Source of the DNA: Paraburkholderia silvatlantica
GTDB lineage: Bacteria; Pseudomonadota; Gammaproteobacteria; Burkholderiales; Burkholderiaceae
Length of the DNA stretch: 64,000 bases
Assembly (NCBI RefSeq): GCF_003096715.1
Contig: NZ_QEOL01000007.1
Location: forward strand, 124,001 to 188,000
Reading direction: 5' to 3'
The translations under genes were made by a program, and so were the position numbers. Below are positions 26,728-36,157 of this stretch, piece after piece. Numbering within the stretch: position 1 is the first letter of the stretch; every line of letters starts with the position of its first letter. The notes under the pieces are model-generated. The model was given only the letters and a program-made list of their open reading frames with translations, did not search any database and was not told the DNA's origin.

Positions 26728-27462
26728 ATGTTAACCCTTCAATCCGATCTTCACGGCAACCATTTGCTGGGCGCCCTTCCGTCGCATGAATGGCAGGCTC
26801 TCGCCCCGCACCTCGAACTCGTTCATCTGCGCACGGAACAGTTGATTTGCGATTCCGGCCAGCGCATTCACCACGTCTACTTTCCGACCACCGCGATCGT
26901 CTCGCTGCTCTCGACGATGGAAGACGGCAGCTCGGTCGAGATCGCGGCGGTCGGCCGCGAAGGCATGACGGGCGTGCCCGTGCTCACGGGCGGCGAAACC
27001 ATGCCGAATCGCGTGCAGGTACAATGCGCGGGCTTCGCCTATCGCATGAGCGCGCAAGCCCTCAAGCAGCAATTCGCGCGCTCGGACTTCCTGCGCCGCC
27101 TCATGCTGCTTTACATGCACGCGCTGCTCACACAGGTCGCACAGACCGCTGCGTGCAATCGTCACCACTCGCTCAGCAAGCAGCTGTGCCGCTGGCTTCT
27201 GATCGAAGTGGACCGCGTGGCTTCCAACGATCTCAGCGTGACACAGCAGCTGATCGCCGACATGCTCGGCGTGCGCCGCGAAGGTATTACCGAAGCAGCC
27301 GGCAAGCTGCACGACGAAGGCCTGATCCATCACAGCCGCGGCCATATCCGCGTGCTCGATCGCGAGGGTCTCGAAGCTCGCGCCTGCGAGTGCTACGGGC
27401 TCGTGCGCCGCGAATTCGACCGGCTGCTGCCGCGCCTGCATCAGGCGGAAACGCTCGCGTGA
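26728..27462 (+). CDS. Crp/Fnr-family transcriptional regulator
   Basis: 244 aa. N-terminal cyclic-nucleotide-binding-like beta roll (about res. 15-125; YFPTTAIVSLLSTMEDGSSVEIAAVGREGMTG is split by strand turns as in the family), long dimer helix, and a C-terminal HTH (TQQLIADMLGVRREGITEAAGKL). No Cys cluster for iron-sulfur and the canonical cAMP Arg-Ser pair is not evident, so the signal is unknown. ATG at 26728 follows GAGGACC. It lies behind a sigma-54-like promoter and next to two secreted proteins on the other strand. Confidence 0.88.
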   Translation: MLTLQSDLHGNHLLGALPSHEWQALAPHLELVHLRTEQLICDSGQRIHHVYFPTTAIVSLLSTMEDGSSVEIAAVGREGMTGVPVLTGGETMPNRVQVQCAGFAYRMSAQALKQQFARSDFLRRLMLLYMHALLTQVAQTAACNRHHSLSKQLCRWLLIEVDRVASNDLSVTQQLIADMLGVRREGITEAAGKLHDEGLIHHSRGHIRVLDREGLEARACECYGLVRREFDRLLPRLHQAETLA

Positions 27463-27551
27463 GCGCGTGATCGAATCGATCCTGTCTTGCCGTGCCGGCT
27501 GGAGAGAACGGGAGCACACCCTTTATCTCTTCGGCCTTGCGGCTCTCAATG

Positions 27552-28163
27552 TCAATGGGTCGCAGGCACGAGCGCCTGCGCAAGCGGCAAAGCGGGCAAA
27601 TTCTCGCGTTCGCGCACGAACGGATCGGTCGGCTCCTGCAGCTTCGGGTCCGGGCTCGTGTCGGCATTGCGCAATTGCTCGGGCGCGCCGTCGCTCTTCG
27701 CGACCTTGCGATTGTCGCCGCAAGGATGATCGGTCAGCGCGGCGGCCTCGCGGAAGTCGTCTTCCTGACACATGATGTTGAACGCAATGTCCTTGCGGTC
27801 CATGCGCCATGCCACGGCCGCATTCAGGCGCTTGTTGCAATCCATATCCTTGATGGTGCCCGCGGCCGTCGCGCCCACGCCCACCACCGACACCGCGGCG
27901 GAAATGCTGCCCCAGCAGGTCTCGGTCACCGAGGCCGTCAGGGCCGGCGCGTAGACCGTGGGCGTCGTGCGCACATCGTAGCCGCCGTGATACGTGACGT
28001 CCGACGTGCCGCCGCCCGGCAACACGACGGTATTGGAGACGGTGCTCGTCTGGCTCGACGTGGACGTGGTCCCCGATGTCATCGTCGGCGTGGTTTGCGC
28101 CCACGCGGCGCCTGCATACAGCAACACCCCGGCAACGGCCATTTTTTGTTTCAGCTTGCTCAT
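27552..28163 (-). CDS. Exported hypothetical protein with four Cys
   Basis: 203 aa from ATG 28163 (GGAGAG upstream). Sec signal peptide with KLKQK basic end and cleavage after AGAAWA. Then a Thr/Ser-rich stretch (TMTSGTTSTSSQTSTVSN), a central hydrophobic region around ETCWGSISAAVSVVGVG, and a charged C-terminal part. Four Cys in the mature protein (TCW, DCN, MCQ, PCG) could form two disulfides. No known family. It lies 72 bases downstream of the other secreted gene on the same strand, so the two are probably cotranscribed and act together outside the cytoplasm. Confidence 0.78.
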   Translation of the reverse strand: MSKLKQKMAVAGVLLYAGAAWAQTTPTMTSGTTSTSSQTSTVSNTVVLPGGGTSDVTYHGGYDVRTTPTVYAPALTASVTETCWGSISAAVSVVGVGATAAGTIKDMDCNKRLNAAVAWRMDRKDIAFNIMCQEDDFREAAALTDHPCGDNRKVAKSDGAPEQLRNADTSPDPKLQEPTDPFVRERENLPALPLAQALVPATH

Positions 28164-28235
28164 TCTTCTCTCCGTGAACGGAAAGGGGGCTGCGCCCCCC
28201 ATCCGACGCGCTAGCGAACGGCTGACCCGTTCCGA

Positions 28236-28829
28236 TTACCAGTGCATGCCGCCCGTGAGCGAACCCGAACCGCCCGCTGCAACGATGCCGACGCCGCCGT
28301 CTGCATTGGCCGTGCCGGTGCCGTTCGCGGCCGCGTTCGACGTGAAGCCCGAGCCGCCATAGCTGCCGCCGGAACCTGCGAACGACGTGTCGATCACCGA
28401 CGAGTTGAAGTTCTGCGAACCCGACTGCGTGGCGCTCGTGAAGCCGAGCGTCGACGTATTCTGGTTCGTGGTCGTCGTGCCGGTCTGGCCGACGTAGCCG
28501 TTAGCCGTCTGGCCGTAGGTCTGCGCGTTGCCGCTTTGCGTCGTGTAGCTCGAACCGAACGTGAGGCTCGCGTTCGAGAACGACTGGTTGCCTTGCGACA
28601 CGGTGGCGTCGATATGACCCGGCACCGTAAGCGCCGACGTGAAGCTGCCGTTGACCGACGAGGTCGAGTTCGACGTGAGTGCCGTTGCGCCAAAGCCGAC
28701 GCCAGCCGCGCCCACCGCCGACGTGGTGGAGGACGACGGCGCGCCCATACCGCCCGCACCGCCAGCAAATGCGGCAGCCGAACCGAGAGAGAGCATGGCG
28801 GCGAGCGAAATGGCCTGAATCTTCTTCAT
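28236..28829 (-). CDS. Secreted low-charge Ser/Thr/Gly/Asn-rich protein
   Basis: 197 aa from ATG 28829 with AGGAAG upstream. Clear Sec signal (MKKIQAISLAAMLSLGSAAA, cleavage after AFA). The mature part has no Lys, Arg, Glu or Cys and only three Asp, and is dominated by S, T, G, N, Q and A. Q/N/G spacing such as QGNQSFSNAS, QTYGQTANGYVGQTG and QSGSQNFNSS resembles beta-repeat or amyloid-type secreted proteins in composition only; no curli secretion genes are adjacent. First gene of a two-gene unit. Likely surface or matrix component (inference). Confidence 0.8.
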   Translation of the reverse strand: MKKIQAISLAAMLSLGSAAAFAGGAGGMGAPSSSTTSAVGAAGVGFGATALTSNSTSSVNGSFTSALTVPGHIDATVSQGNQSFSNASLTFGSSYTTQSGNAQTYGQTANGYVGQTGTTTTNQNTSTLGFTSATQSGSQNFNSSVIDTSFAGSGGSYGGSGFTSNAAANGTGTANADGGVGIVAAGGSGSLTGGMHW

Positions 28830-29640
28830 GATTGTGGTCTTCCTGATAAAGCAGGGGAACGTTGGATGAATGCGCGCGCACTCCCCCTGATAGCGCGGGC
28901 GCATTTAACACGACTTCAATTGCAATGCCGATAAAATCACTGCATTTAAAACGCGCGAGTATCCCCGCGGACCAGCCCGATATCGGCGAGACCGTTTAAC
29001 GGAGTTGCCAGATAGAACTCGCGCACAGAACGCCATCAGGCTTTACGCATTCGCGCAAATCAGGCGGTCACGCAGGATTTAAATCCGGATAACAGAAAGG
29101 AACGCTTCGTAAAGCCCCGTACGTTTCGCGGACTCCATTGAATAGTAGTCCGATGCAAATCATCCAGCACCTGCTGTTGTCATTGTTTCCCCGTATACCG
29201 CACGGCGTACGCCCAACTACTCCACGCACTGCCTGACAGAAACCCTCGAGCCGCTGCGCATTTTGGCGCGCCGCCCTACCCTGTCCGGTCGCTTCGACGT
29301 CTCTTTTAGCGAACCGTTTGCATACCGTCGCCGGACGGTTGAATTTATATCCCAGACAGTCAGACTATTGCTACGTCATTCACGCGCTTTGTGTGCGGTT
29401 CTCAACGTAGCGAATGGTGAAGGTCTTGAATTCGGGAATTTCCTTTCGAAAATAATCGAAAGGCGAATTGAAGTTTCAGATGGATGCACGCACAACCAGA
29501 TGCGGAAAAATCGCTTTCTTTTAATGATTAATCGCGACGTTCGGTTCGGCAGGCCACGCAGGCCTGCCGGAATGGAGAGCGGCAGCGCACAGGCAAATCC
29601 GGATGCAAGCCTGTTGCACGCGCCGCTCGCGCGAGGCCGC
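28830..29640. other. 811-base intergenic region upstream of the secreted pair
   Basis: A/T-richer than neighbours, no supportable gene. Should contain the promoter of the secreted pair (minus strand). A perfect hairpin CGGCAGGCC-ACGCA-GGCCTGCCG at 29547-29569 lies 72 bases past the rpiA stop and may end that transcript, although no U-run follows. An sRNA here cannot be excluded. Confidence 0.5.
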
Positions 29641-30336
29641 TCAGGCCTTGCGGTATTCGATGCGCTCGACGCCGGTTTCACCGCCGAGCAGGCAGAAGTC
29701 CGCGCCGCGTGCGGCGAACAGACCCACAGTCACCACGCCCGGCCAGGCGTTGACATGCGCCTCGAGCGTGCGAGGATCGCTGATGCGCAGGCCCTTGACG
29801 TCGAGGATCTCGTTGCCGTTGTCGGTGATAAAGGGCGAGCCGTCTTTTTGCACGCGCAGCACCGGCACGCCGCCGAGCGCCGTCACGCGGCGGCCAATGG
29901 CCGTGCGCGCCATCGGCACGACTTCGATGGGCAGAGGGAACTGGCCGAGCACCTCGACGCGTTTGCTCGCATCGGCGATGCAGACGAATACGTCCGACAC
30001 CGACGCGACGATCTTCTCGCGCGTGAGCGCGCCGCCGCCGCCCTTGATCATGGCGCCGGCGCCGTCGATTTCATCGGCGCCGTCCACGTACACCGGCAGC
30101 GATTCGATCTCGTTGAGGTCGAAAATCTTGAAGCCGTGCGCTTCGAGGCGCGCGGTGGTCGCCACCGAGCTCGACACGGCGCCGCGGTAGCGGCCCTTGC
30201 TCGCCGCGAGCGCGTCGATGAAACAGTTCGCGGTAGAGCCCGTGCCGACGCCGATCACGGCGCCTTCCGGCACGTTCGCGTTGACATAGTCGGCGGCGGC
30301 CCGACCGACCAGTTGCTTGAGTTCGTCTTGAGTCAT
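29641..30336 (-). CDS. rpiA: Ribose-5-phosphate isomerase A
   Basis: 231 aa. Interconverts ribose-5-P and ribulose-5-P. Signature loops: [24 protein letters not shown] (catalytic Asp), [14 protein letters not shown] with the catalytic Lys, and [16 protein letters not shown]. Start at ATG 30336; the same frame remains open far upstream but only as antisense of rlmB. The gene follows rlmB and rnr on the same strand with a 119-base gap. Confidence 0.97.
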   Translation of the reverse strand: MTQDELKQLVGRAAADYVNANVPEGAVIGVGTGSTANCFIDALAASKGRYRGAVSSSVATTARLEAHGFKIFDLNEIESLPVYVDGADEIDGAGAMIKGGGGALTREKIVASVSDVFVCIADASKRVEVLGQFPLPIEVVPMARTAIGRRVTALGGVPVLRVQKDGSPFITDNGNEILDVKGLRISDPRTLEAHVNAWPGVVTVGLFAARGADFCLLGGETGVERIEYRKA

Positions 30337-30455
30337 GGGAGTACAGCCCGAGGAGGAGAAAAACGCGGAATCCGCATAGTTTACCGGAGATGCGGGCACG
30401 GGCTGCCCGCATCTCGCCGGATCGCGCAACAGGCGATCGGTGGACGATTGAGCGA

Positions 30456-31199
30456 TCAGCGCGCCGCCGAGCGCTGGCGCACCGCTTCGAACAGGCACAC
30501 GCCCGAAGCCACCGAGACGTTCAGGCTTTCGACCGTGCCCGCCATCGGAATCTGCATGACTTCGTCGCAGGTTTCGCGCGTGAGGCGGCGCATGCCCTCG
30601 CCTTCGGCGCCCAGCACGAGCGCGACCGGGCCGTCGAGCTTCGTCTCGTAGAGGCTCGCGCTCGCGTCGCCGGCTGTGCCGACGACCCAGACGCCCGCGT
30701 CCTTGAGCTCGCGCAGCGCACGCGCGAGATTCGTCACGGTGATGTAGGGCACGGTATCCGCCGCGCCGCTCGCCACCTTCGCGGCCGTGGCGTTCAGACC
30801 CACGGCACGGTCGCGCGGGGCGATCACCGCGTGCGCGCCGGCCGCGTCGGCCACGCGCAGGCACGCGCCGAGATTGTGCGGATCGGTCACGCCGTCGAGC
30901 ACGAGCAAGAGCGGCGAGCCCTGGATGCCGTCGAGCAGCTCCGCGAGGTTCTGCGCGAGCGGCAGATCGTGCACGCGGGCCACCACGCCCTGGTGGCGCT
31001 CCGTGTGCGCGAGACCCCAGAGGCGCGTTTCGTCGGCTGCGATCACGCGCGCGCCGGCTTCCTTCGCGGTGTGCAGGAAGTCCTGCATGCGGCGGTCGCG
31101 GCGCGTCGGATCGTAGTAGACATCCTCGACCGTGGACGCGTCGTGCCGCAAGCGTGCGGTCACCGCATGAAACCCGTAAAGAACCTTGAGACGTGACAT
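30456..31199 (-). CDS. rlmB: 23S rRNA (guanosine-2251-2'-O-)-methyltransferase
   Basis: 247 aa SPOUT enzyme. N-terminal L30e-like RNA-binding domain ([14 protein letters not shown]) and C-terminal knotted domain with the three motifs: [27 protein letters not shown] and [17 protein letters not shown]. Start at ATG 31199 matches the family; AGGGGTT precedes it. Downstream of rnr on the same strand, separated by the rnr terminator. Confidence 0.96.
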   Translation of the reverse strand: MSRLKVLYGFHAVTARLRHDASTVEDVYYDPTRRDRRMQDFLHTAKEAGARVIAADETRLWGLAHTERHQGVVARVHDLPLAQNLAELLDGIQGSPLLLVLDGVTDPHNLGACLRVADAAGAHAVIAPRDRAVGLNATAAKVASGAADTVPYITVTNLARALRELKDAGVWVVGTAGDASASLYETKLDGPVALVLGAEGEGMRRLTRETCDEVMQIPMAGTVESLNVSVASGVCLFEAVRQRSAAR

Positions 31200-31337
31200 G
31201 ACTGAGACAACCCCTGATGAACGTTTTGCGGCGCAGACACAGCGCCGCCGGCAACGATAGTCAGCCGGCCGCGTCGTGCGGTCCGGCGTAGGCAAGCCGC
31301 GCCTTCATATGGCCAAACCCGGCGCGGCATGCAAGTG

Positions 31338-31372
31338 AAAAAACCGGGCGCGCGCACGGCGGCGCGGCCCGG
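31338..31372 (-). terminator. Rho-independent terminator of rnr
   Basis: On the minus strand, CCGGGC...GCCCGG GC-rich stem (31344-31372) is followed by six Us (31343-31338). Confidence 0.8.
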
Positions 31373-31419
31373 ATATGCAACGGCTGCGCAGCGTGTCTGG
31401 CGCTGCGCATGCACGGCGC

Positions 31420-33882
31420 TCAGCGCTTCTTGCGCGGCGCCTGCTTCTTGGGCGTCGGCTTCACGGCCGAGCGCTTCTTCGCGGTCTTGGCAGCGCCGCG
31501 TGCCGCGCGCGCCTCCTTCACCGCGACACCCGGCGCCGGCGCCGCCTTCTTCTGGCGCGCCATGTCGCCGCCCGGCAGCGCACGCACGCGCGGACCACCC
31601 TCCATGCCGCCCTTGTCGACCGGCATCGGCCGGTTGCCGCCCGGCTTCACGGGCGTATCGCGCACGAGCCGGAAGTCGATCTTGCGCGCGTCGAGATCGA
31701 CGCGGCTCACCTGCACGCGCACGCGGTCCGACAGGCGATAGCGAATGCCCGTGCGCTCGCCGCGCAGTTCGTTCTTGATCTCGTCGTACTGGAAGTAATC
31801 CGAACCCAGTTCCGTCACGTGCACGAGGCCTTCGATGAAGAGCGCGTCGAGCTGCACGAAAATGCCGAACGACGTCACGCCGCTCACCATCCCGCCGTAC
31901 TCTTCGCCGAGCTTGTCGCGCATGAAGTAGCACTTGAGCCAGGCCTCGACATCGCGCGAGGCTTCGTCGGCGCGGCGCTCGTTCGCCGAGCAGTGCAGGC
32001 CCAGTTCTTCCCAGATCGCCGTGTTGGCGCCCCGGGCGCGCTTGCCGCGCTTCTCCTCGTCCTCGGCCTGCAGCGCGCGGGCGCGCGGCGAGAGCGCGGT
32101 ATTGAGCTCGACGCCCTCGGGCGCCTGCGGCTGGTACTTCTTGCCCTGCAGGATTGCGTAGATCGCGCGGTGCGTGAGCAGGTCGGGATAGCGGCGAATC
32201 GGGCTCGTGAAGTGCGCGTAAGCCTCGTAGGCAAGACCGAAGTGACCGATATTGTCCGGGCTATACACCGCCTGCTGCATCGAGCGCAGCAGCATGGTCT
32301 GCAGCATCTGCGCGTCGGGCCGGTCGCGGATGTGCGCCATCAGCGCGGCGTAATCGCTCGCGTGCGGCGTGTCGCCGCCGCCGAGCGAAAGACCCATGCC
32401 GCGCAGGAAGGTGCGCAGGTTTTCGAGCTTTTCTGCGGTCGGCCCCGCATGCACGCGATACAGGCCCGGGTGCTTGTGGCGCTTCATGAAGTCGGCGGCG
32501 CACACGTTGGCCGCGAGCATGCACTCTTCGATCAGCTTGTGCGCGTCGTTGCGCTGGCGCGGCACGATCTGCTCGATCTTGCCCTGCGCATTGCAGACGA
32601 TATACGTCTCGGTCGTGTCGAAATCGATCGCGCCGCGCTTCTGGCGCGCGGCGAAGAGCGACTTGTACACGCCATAGAGATTCTGCAGTTGCGGCAGCAG
32701 CGCCGCGCGGCGCGTGGCCTCCGGGCCCTTGGTGTTGGTCAGCACGGCCGCGACTTCGGTATACGTGAGGCGCGCCGCCGAATGCATGACACCCGGATAG
32801 AACTGGTACGCCTTGATCTCGCCGCGTGCGGTGATCACCATGTCGCACACGAGCACACAGCGGTCGACGTGCGGATTGAGCGAACAGAGCCCGTTCGAGA
32901 GCTTCTCGGGCAGCATCGGAATCACGCGGCGCGGGAAGTACACCGACGTGCTGCGCTCGATCGCGTCCACATCGAGTCCGCTGCCCGGCAGCACGTAATG
33001 CGAAACGTCGGCAATGGCGACGATCAGGCGGAAGCCCTCGCCACGGCCGACCTGCATCGGCTCGCAATACACGGCGTCGTCGAAATCGCGCGCATCTTCG
33101 CCGTCGATGGTGACGAGCGGCACGTCGCGCAGGTCCACGCGATAACGAATGTCGGTGGGACGCACGGCGTCGGGCAGCTTCGCGGCTTCGTCGAGCGCGG
33201 GCTTGCTGAACTCGTGCGGCACGCCGTACTTGCGCACGGCGATCTCGATCTCCATGCCCGGATCGTCGATGTCGCCAAGCACCTCCATCACCCGGCCAAG
33301 CGGCTGCGAATGGCGGCTGGGGAAGTCGGTGAGTTCGACGACCACGACCTGGCCGACCTTGGCCTTCTTGGGATTCTGCGTGACGAGAATATCGTGGCCG
33401 ATGCGCTTGTCTTCCGGCGCGACGATCAGCGCGCCGTTCTCGTTGAGCAGGCGCCCGATGACACTGCGGTTCGCACGGTCGGTGACTTCGACGATATGCC
33501 CTTCCGGCCGCCCGCGCCGGTCGTAGCCGACGATGCGCGCGAGCACGCGGTCGTTGTGCATGACCTTCTGCATTTCGCCTTGCGGCAGGAACAGGTCGTC
33601 CTGGCCGTCGTCGCGCACGAGGAAGCCGTAGCCGTCGCGATGCCCCTGCACGCGGCCCGCGACGAAATTCGAAGGATGGGCGAGCTGGTAGTGGCCGCGC
33701 GGGTCGAGCCGGATCTGGCCGTCGCGCTCCATGGCGGCGAGCCGCCTGAAGAACCCTTCGCGCTCCTGGCGCTTGATGGCGAGCGCCTCGGCGATATCGT
33801 TCGCGGTGCAAGGCGAGTCGCTGGTCCGCAGCACGCCGAGAATCTCTTCGCGGCTGGGAATCGGATACGGATATTTGCTCAA
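31420..33882 (-). CDS. rnr: Ribonuclease R
   Basis: 820 aa 3'-5' exoribonuclease. N-terminal HTH (SREEILGVLRTS...NDIAEALAIKRQER), cold-shock domains, RNB domain with the acidic cluster DGEDARDFDDAVYCEP that binds the metals, S1 domain (GGMVSGVTSFGIFVQL) and a Lys/Arg-rich tail ending PKKQAPRKKR. TTG at 33882 is chosen because the protein then begins SKYPYPIPSREE like its relatives; no ATG is available and the ribosome site is weak. Degrades structured RNA, rRNA and tmRNA-tagged messages. Confidence 0.96.
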   Translation of the reverse strand: MSKYPYPIPSREEILGVLRTSDSPCTANDIAEALAIKRQEREGFFRRLAAMERDGQIRLDPRGHYQLAHPSNFVAGRVQGHRDGYGFLVRDDGQDDLFLPQGEMQKVMHNDRVLARIVGYDRRGRPEGHIVEVTDRANRSVIGRLLNENGALIVAPEDKRIGHDILVTQNPKKAKVGQVVVVELTDFPSRHSQPLGRVMEVLGDIDDPGMEIEIAVRKYGVPHEFSKPALDEAAKLPDAVRPTDIRYRVDLRDVPLVTIDGEDARDFDDAVYCEPMQVGRGEGFRLIVAIADVSHYVLPGSGLDVDAIERSTSVYFPRRVIPMLPEKLSNGLCSLNPHVDRCVLVCDMVITARGEIKAYQFYPGVMHSAARLTYTEVAAVLTNTKGPEATRRAALLPQLQNLYGVYKSLFAARQKRGAIDFDTTETYIVCNAQGKIEQIVPRQRNDAHKLIEECMLAANVCAADFMKRHKHPGLYRVHAGPTAEKLENLRTFLRGMGLSLGGGDTPHASDYAALMAHIRDRPDAQMLQTMLLRSMQQAVYSPDNIGHFGLAYEAYAHFTSPIRRYPDLLTHRAIYAILQGKKYQPQAPEGVELNTALSPRARALQAEDEEKRGKRARGANTAIWEELGLHCSANERRADEASRDVEAWLKCYFMRDKLGEEYGGMVSGVTSFGIFVQLDALFIEGLVHVTELGSDYFQYDEIKNELRGERTGIRYRLSDRVRVQVSRVDLDARKIDFRLVRDTPVKPGGNRPMPVDKGGMEGGPRVRALPGGDMARQKKAAPAPGVAVKEARAARGAAKTAKKRSAVKPTPKKQAPRKKR

Positions 33883-34203
33883 GGGCTTGTCGATGGTTGT
33901 TCTCGTTGCGTGGACGTCGGATTGTGCGCGGCCCGAACTTGCAGTCCATACGGGCGGCGCCCCGGTCTTCGAGTACTGCACTGCCGGCCCGTACGTGGAT
34001 TGCCTGACCGCTCGCACTGCGTGCGCCACGCTGCACGCAGCACCCGAATCACGGACTTTTGCCGGCGGAACTTCTGCGAGGCATTCTAACACCCGCATCG
34101 CACCCTACGAGCCGCGGGAACGGCCTCGCGGCGCCATGAGACGGCCACCCGACGCGCTCGGCAACGCTTCGGCCGCCGCGTCTCGGCGCCTCGCACAAAA
34201 CGC
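33883..34203. other. Intergenic region upstream of rnr
   Basis: 321 bases without a supportable gene, holding the rnr promoter on the minus strand; no clear -35/-10 pair was found. Confidence 0.4.
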
Positions 34204-34231
34204 TTGACAGGCGTTCTGTGGCCGATATAAT
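34204..34231 (+). promoter_or_regulatory. Sigma-70 promoter of first tRNA-Leu
   Basis: TTGACA (34204-34209), 16-base spacer, TATAAT (34226-34231). Confidence 0.9.
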
Positions 34232-34274
34232 TTCGGTCTTTGCTGCTAACACATTGAACAGCAAACGACACCTT

Positions 34275-34361
34275 GCCCAGGTGGCGGAATTGGTAGACGC
34301 ACCAGGTTCAGGTCCTGGCGGTGGCAACACTGTGGAGGTTCGAGTCCTCTCTTGGGCACCA
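34275..34361 (+). tRNA. tRNA-Leu (anticodon CAG), copy 1
   Basis: 87 bases with long variable arm (GGCGGTGGCAACACTGT) and encoded CCA. Acceptor GCCCAGG pairs with CTTGGGC, giving one G-U pair (T34352). Anticodon loop TTCAGGT. Confidence 0.97.
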
Positions 34362-34366
34362 GATTC

Positions 34367-34395
34367 AAAAGGCCGGCTTCACGCCGGCCTTTTTC
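34367..34395 (+). terminator. Terminator of tRNA-Leu copy 1
   Basis: AGGCCGGC (34370-34377) and GCCGGCCT (34383-34390) with A-run before and T-run after. Confidence 0.92.
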
Positions 34396-34498
34396 ATTTC
34401 GGTCCATTTCGGACAGTTAGCGGCGAGTACAACTGCCCTGCTATCGCTCAAAACGCAGCGGCCCCGTTCCCGGGGTGAAGTTTTTTTGAAAAGATCGA

Positions 34499-34527
34499 TT
34501 GACAGACACACGAAATCGCGTCATAAT
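34499..34527 (+). promoter_or_regulatory. Sigma-70 promoter of second tRNA-Leu
   Basis: TTGACA (34499-34504), 17-base spacer, CATAAT (34522-34527). Confidence 0.88.
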
Positions 34528-34548
34528 TTCCTTCTAGCTTGAAGACGT

Positions 34549-34635
34549 GCCCAGGTGGCGGAATTGGTAGACGCACCAGGTTCAGGTCCTGGCGGTGGCA
34601 ACACTGTGGAGGTTCGAGTCCTCTCCTGGGCACCA
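34549..34635 (+). tRNA. tRNA-Leu (anticodon CAG), copy 2
   Basis: Identical to copy 1 (offset 274 bases) except C34626 for T34352, which restores a G-C pair in the acceptor stem. Own promoter and terminator. Confidence 0.97.
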
Positions 34636-34675
34636 CGTCTTATCAAGCAGAACTAGCAGTACACAGGATTCATCG

Positions 34676-34703
34676 AAAAAGCCCGCAAATTTGCGGGCTT
34701 TTT
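34676..34703 (+). terminator. Terminator of tRNA-Leu copy 2
   Basis: GCCCGCAAATTTGCGGGC palindrome (34681-34698) flanked by five As and five Ts; could also serve the converging antiporter gene. Confidence 0.93.
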
Positions 34704-34731
34704 CGTTTTGCGCGTTTTGCGTCAACCGCGC

Positions 34732-36057
34732 TCACTCATGCGACCCTAGCGGCGAAGGGACGAACGCCGAATCGGCAATCTTCGCCTCCTCACCCGACTG
34801 AAAGATCCAGCGCCGGCGCATCGGCTGCAAGATCACCTTTGCGCTCACGCCAGCCATCATTGCCACGCAGGCAACCATGTCGAAGACCATGTTCCAGCCG
34901 CTGTGAATCGCCAGCAGCGTGGCGACAGGCACGAGCATCGCCGCGGTCCCCTTCGCGGTGTAGAGCGTGCCCGCGTTGCCGGCCGCGTATTTCGCTCCGA
35001 ACGTATCGGCGCAGGTCGCCGGAAAGTTCGAAAAGATATCGCCGTAGAACAGGAACACGAGCCCCGAGAACAGCATGAAGAGATACGGGTCGTGGCCAAA
35101 CGCGCGCAAGCCCAGCAGCGCGAGTCCCTCGCCGAGAAACGTGATGAACATCGTATTTTCGCGGCCGATGCGATCCGAAATCAACCCGCACAACGGCCGC
35201 GTAAAGCCGTTGCAGAGATTGTTGATCGAGAGCGTCATCGTGAGCAGCGGCAGCGTCGCCGCGACGAGGGTGACCGGCTTCGACGCGAAACCGTAGCTCT
35301 TCGCGATCGGGCCGATCTGCGCCGTTGCGATGATGCCGCCCGCCGCCACGCAGACGAACATTGCATACATCACCCAGAATACGGGCGCGCGAACCATTTG
35401 CCTCGTCGTATAGTCGGTCTTTGTCGCCACGATACGCTTCATGCCCGCCGCGTGTGCGGGAGGCTTCGGCCGAACCATCACCAGCGCGAGCGCCATGATG
35501 CAGGCACCCTGAAGGAGTCCGAAGAACACAAACGCGCGCTCATAGCCAGACTGCCGGATCATGTTCGAGATCGGAATGACCGTGAGCGCCGCGCCTGCGC
35601 CGAAGCCTGCCGCAGTCATGCCGGCGGCGAGACCGCGCCGGTCGGGAAACCATTTGAGCGCGGTGCCGACACACGTGCCGTACACGCATCCCGCGCCGAT
35701 GCCCGAGATCACTGCCGCGACGTAGAGCACCGGCAGCGCGGGCGCCCACGCGTCGAGCACCCAGCCGAGCGCCACGCAGCACGCTCCGCCCATGACCACC
35801 GGGCGCGGGCCGAAACGGTCGACCAGCCAGCCCTCAACGGGCACGAGCCAGGTTTCCGTGACGATGAAAAGGGAAAAGGCGAGCTGGATCGCAGCCTGCC
35901 CCCAGTGATGCCGTGCGTCCATCGGCACGACGAAGAGCGTCCATGCGTACTGCAGGTTCGCGACGAGCCCCATGCAGAGAATGCCGGCGACGAGCTGCAC
36001 CCAGCGGTTGTGCCGCCGGGCCGTGTAGCCGCCTTCGATACGATCGATATATGCCAC
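34732..36057 (-). CDS. oxlT: Oxalate/formate antiporter-type MFS transporter
   Basis: 441 aa with 12 membrane helices. N-terminal RWVQLVAGILCMGLVANLQYAWTLFV pattern, the MFS loop DRFGPRPVV, GIGAGCVYGTCVGTALKWFPDRRGLAAG and the C-half SDRIGRENTMF match the OxlT group. GTG start at 36057 with GGAGACA upstream. Exchanges oxalate for formate across the inner membrane in oxalate users. Last gene of the oxc-frc...pntAB block; the context makes oxalate the likely substrate. Confidence 0.9.
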   Translation of the reverse strand: MAYIDRIEGGYTARRHNRWVQLVAGILCMGLVANLQYAWTLFVVPMDARHHWGQAAIQLAFSLFIVTETWLVPVEGWLVDRFGPRPVVMGGACCVALGWVLDAWAPALPVLYVAAVISGIGAGCVYGTCVGTALKWFPDRRGLAAGMTAAGFGAGAALTVIPISNMIRQSGYERAFVFFGLLQGACIMALALVMVRPKPPAHAAGMKRIVATKTDYTTRQMVRAPVFWVMYAMFVCVAAGGIIATAQIGPIAKSYGFASKPVTLVAATLPLLTMTLSINNLCNGFTRPLCGLISDRIGRENTMFITFLGEGLALLGLRAFGHDPYLFMLFSGLVFLFYGDIFSNFPATCADTFGAKYAAGNAGTLYTAKGTAAMLVPVATLLAIHSGWNMVFDMVACVAMMAGVSAKVILQPMRRRWIFQSGEEAKIADSAFVPSPLGSHE

Positions 36058-36157
36058 GTTGTCTGTCTCCGTCCGTTGTCATTGCGCGCGGGCTCGTTTC
36101 GCATCGCCTCGACGCCGTGCGTGCGCCGTTTCCCGCGTTACAGCCTTGCTTCAAACG

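Noticed and set aside
29263..30651. 462-codon plus-strand open frame
   Set aside because: Antisense of rpiA; the minus-strand gene has all catalytic motifs.
31375..34089. 904-codon plus-strand open frame
   Set aside because: Antisense of rnr; Arg/His-rich composition typical of GC-rich shadow frames, no ribosome site.
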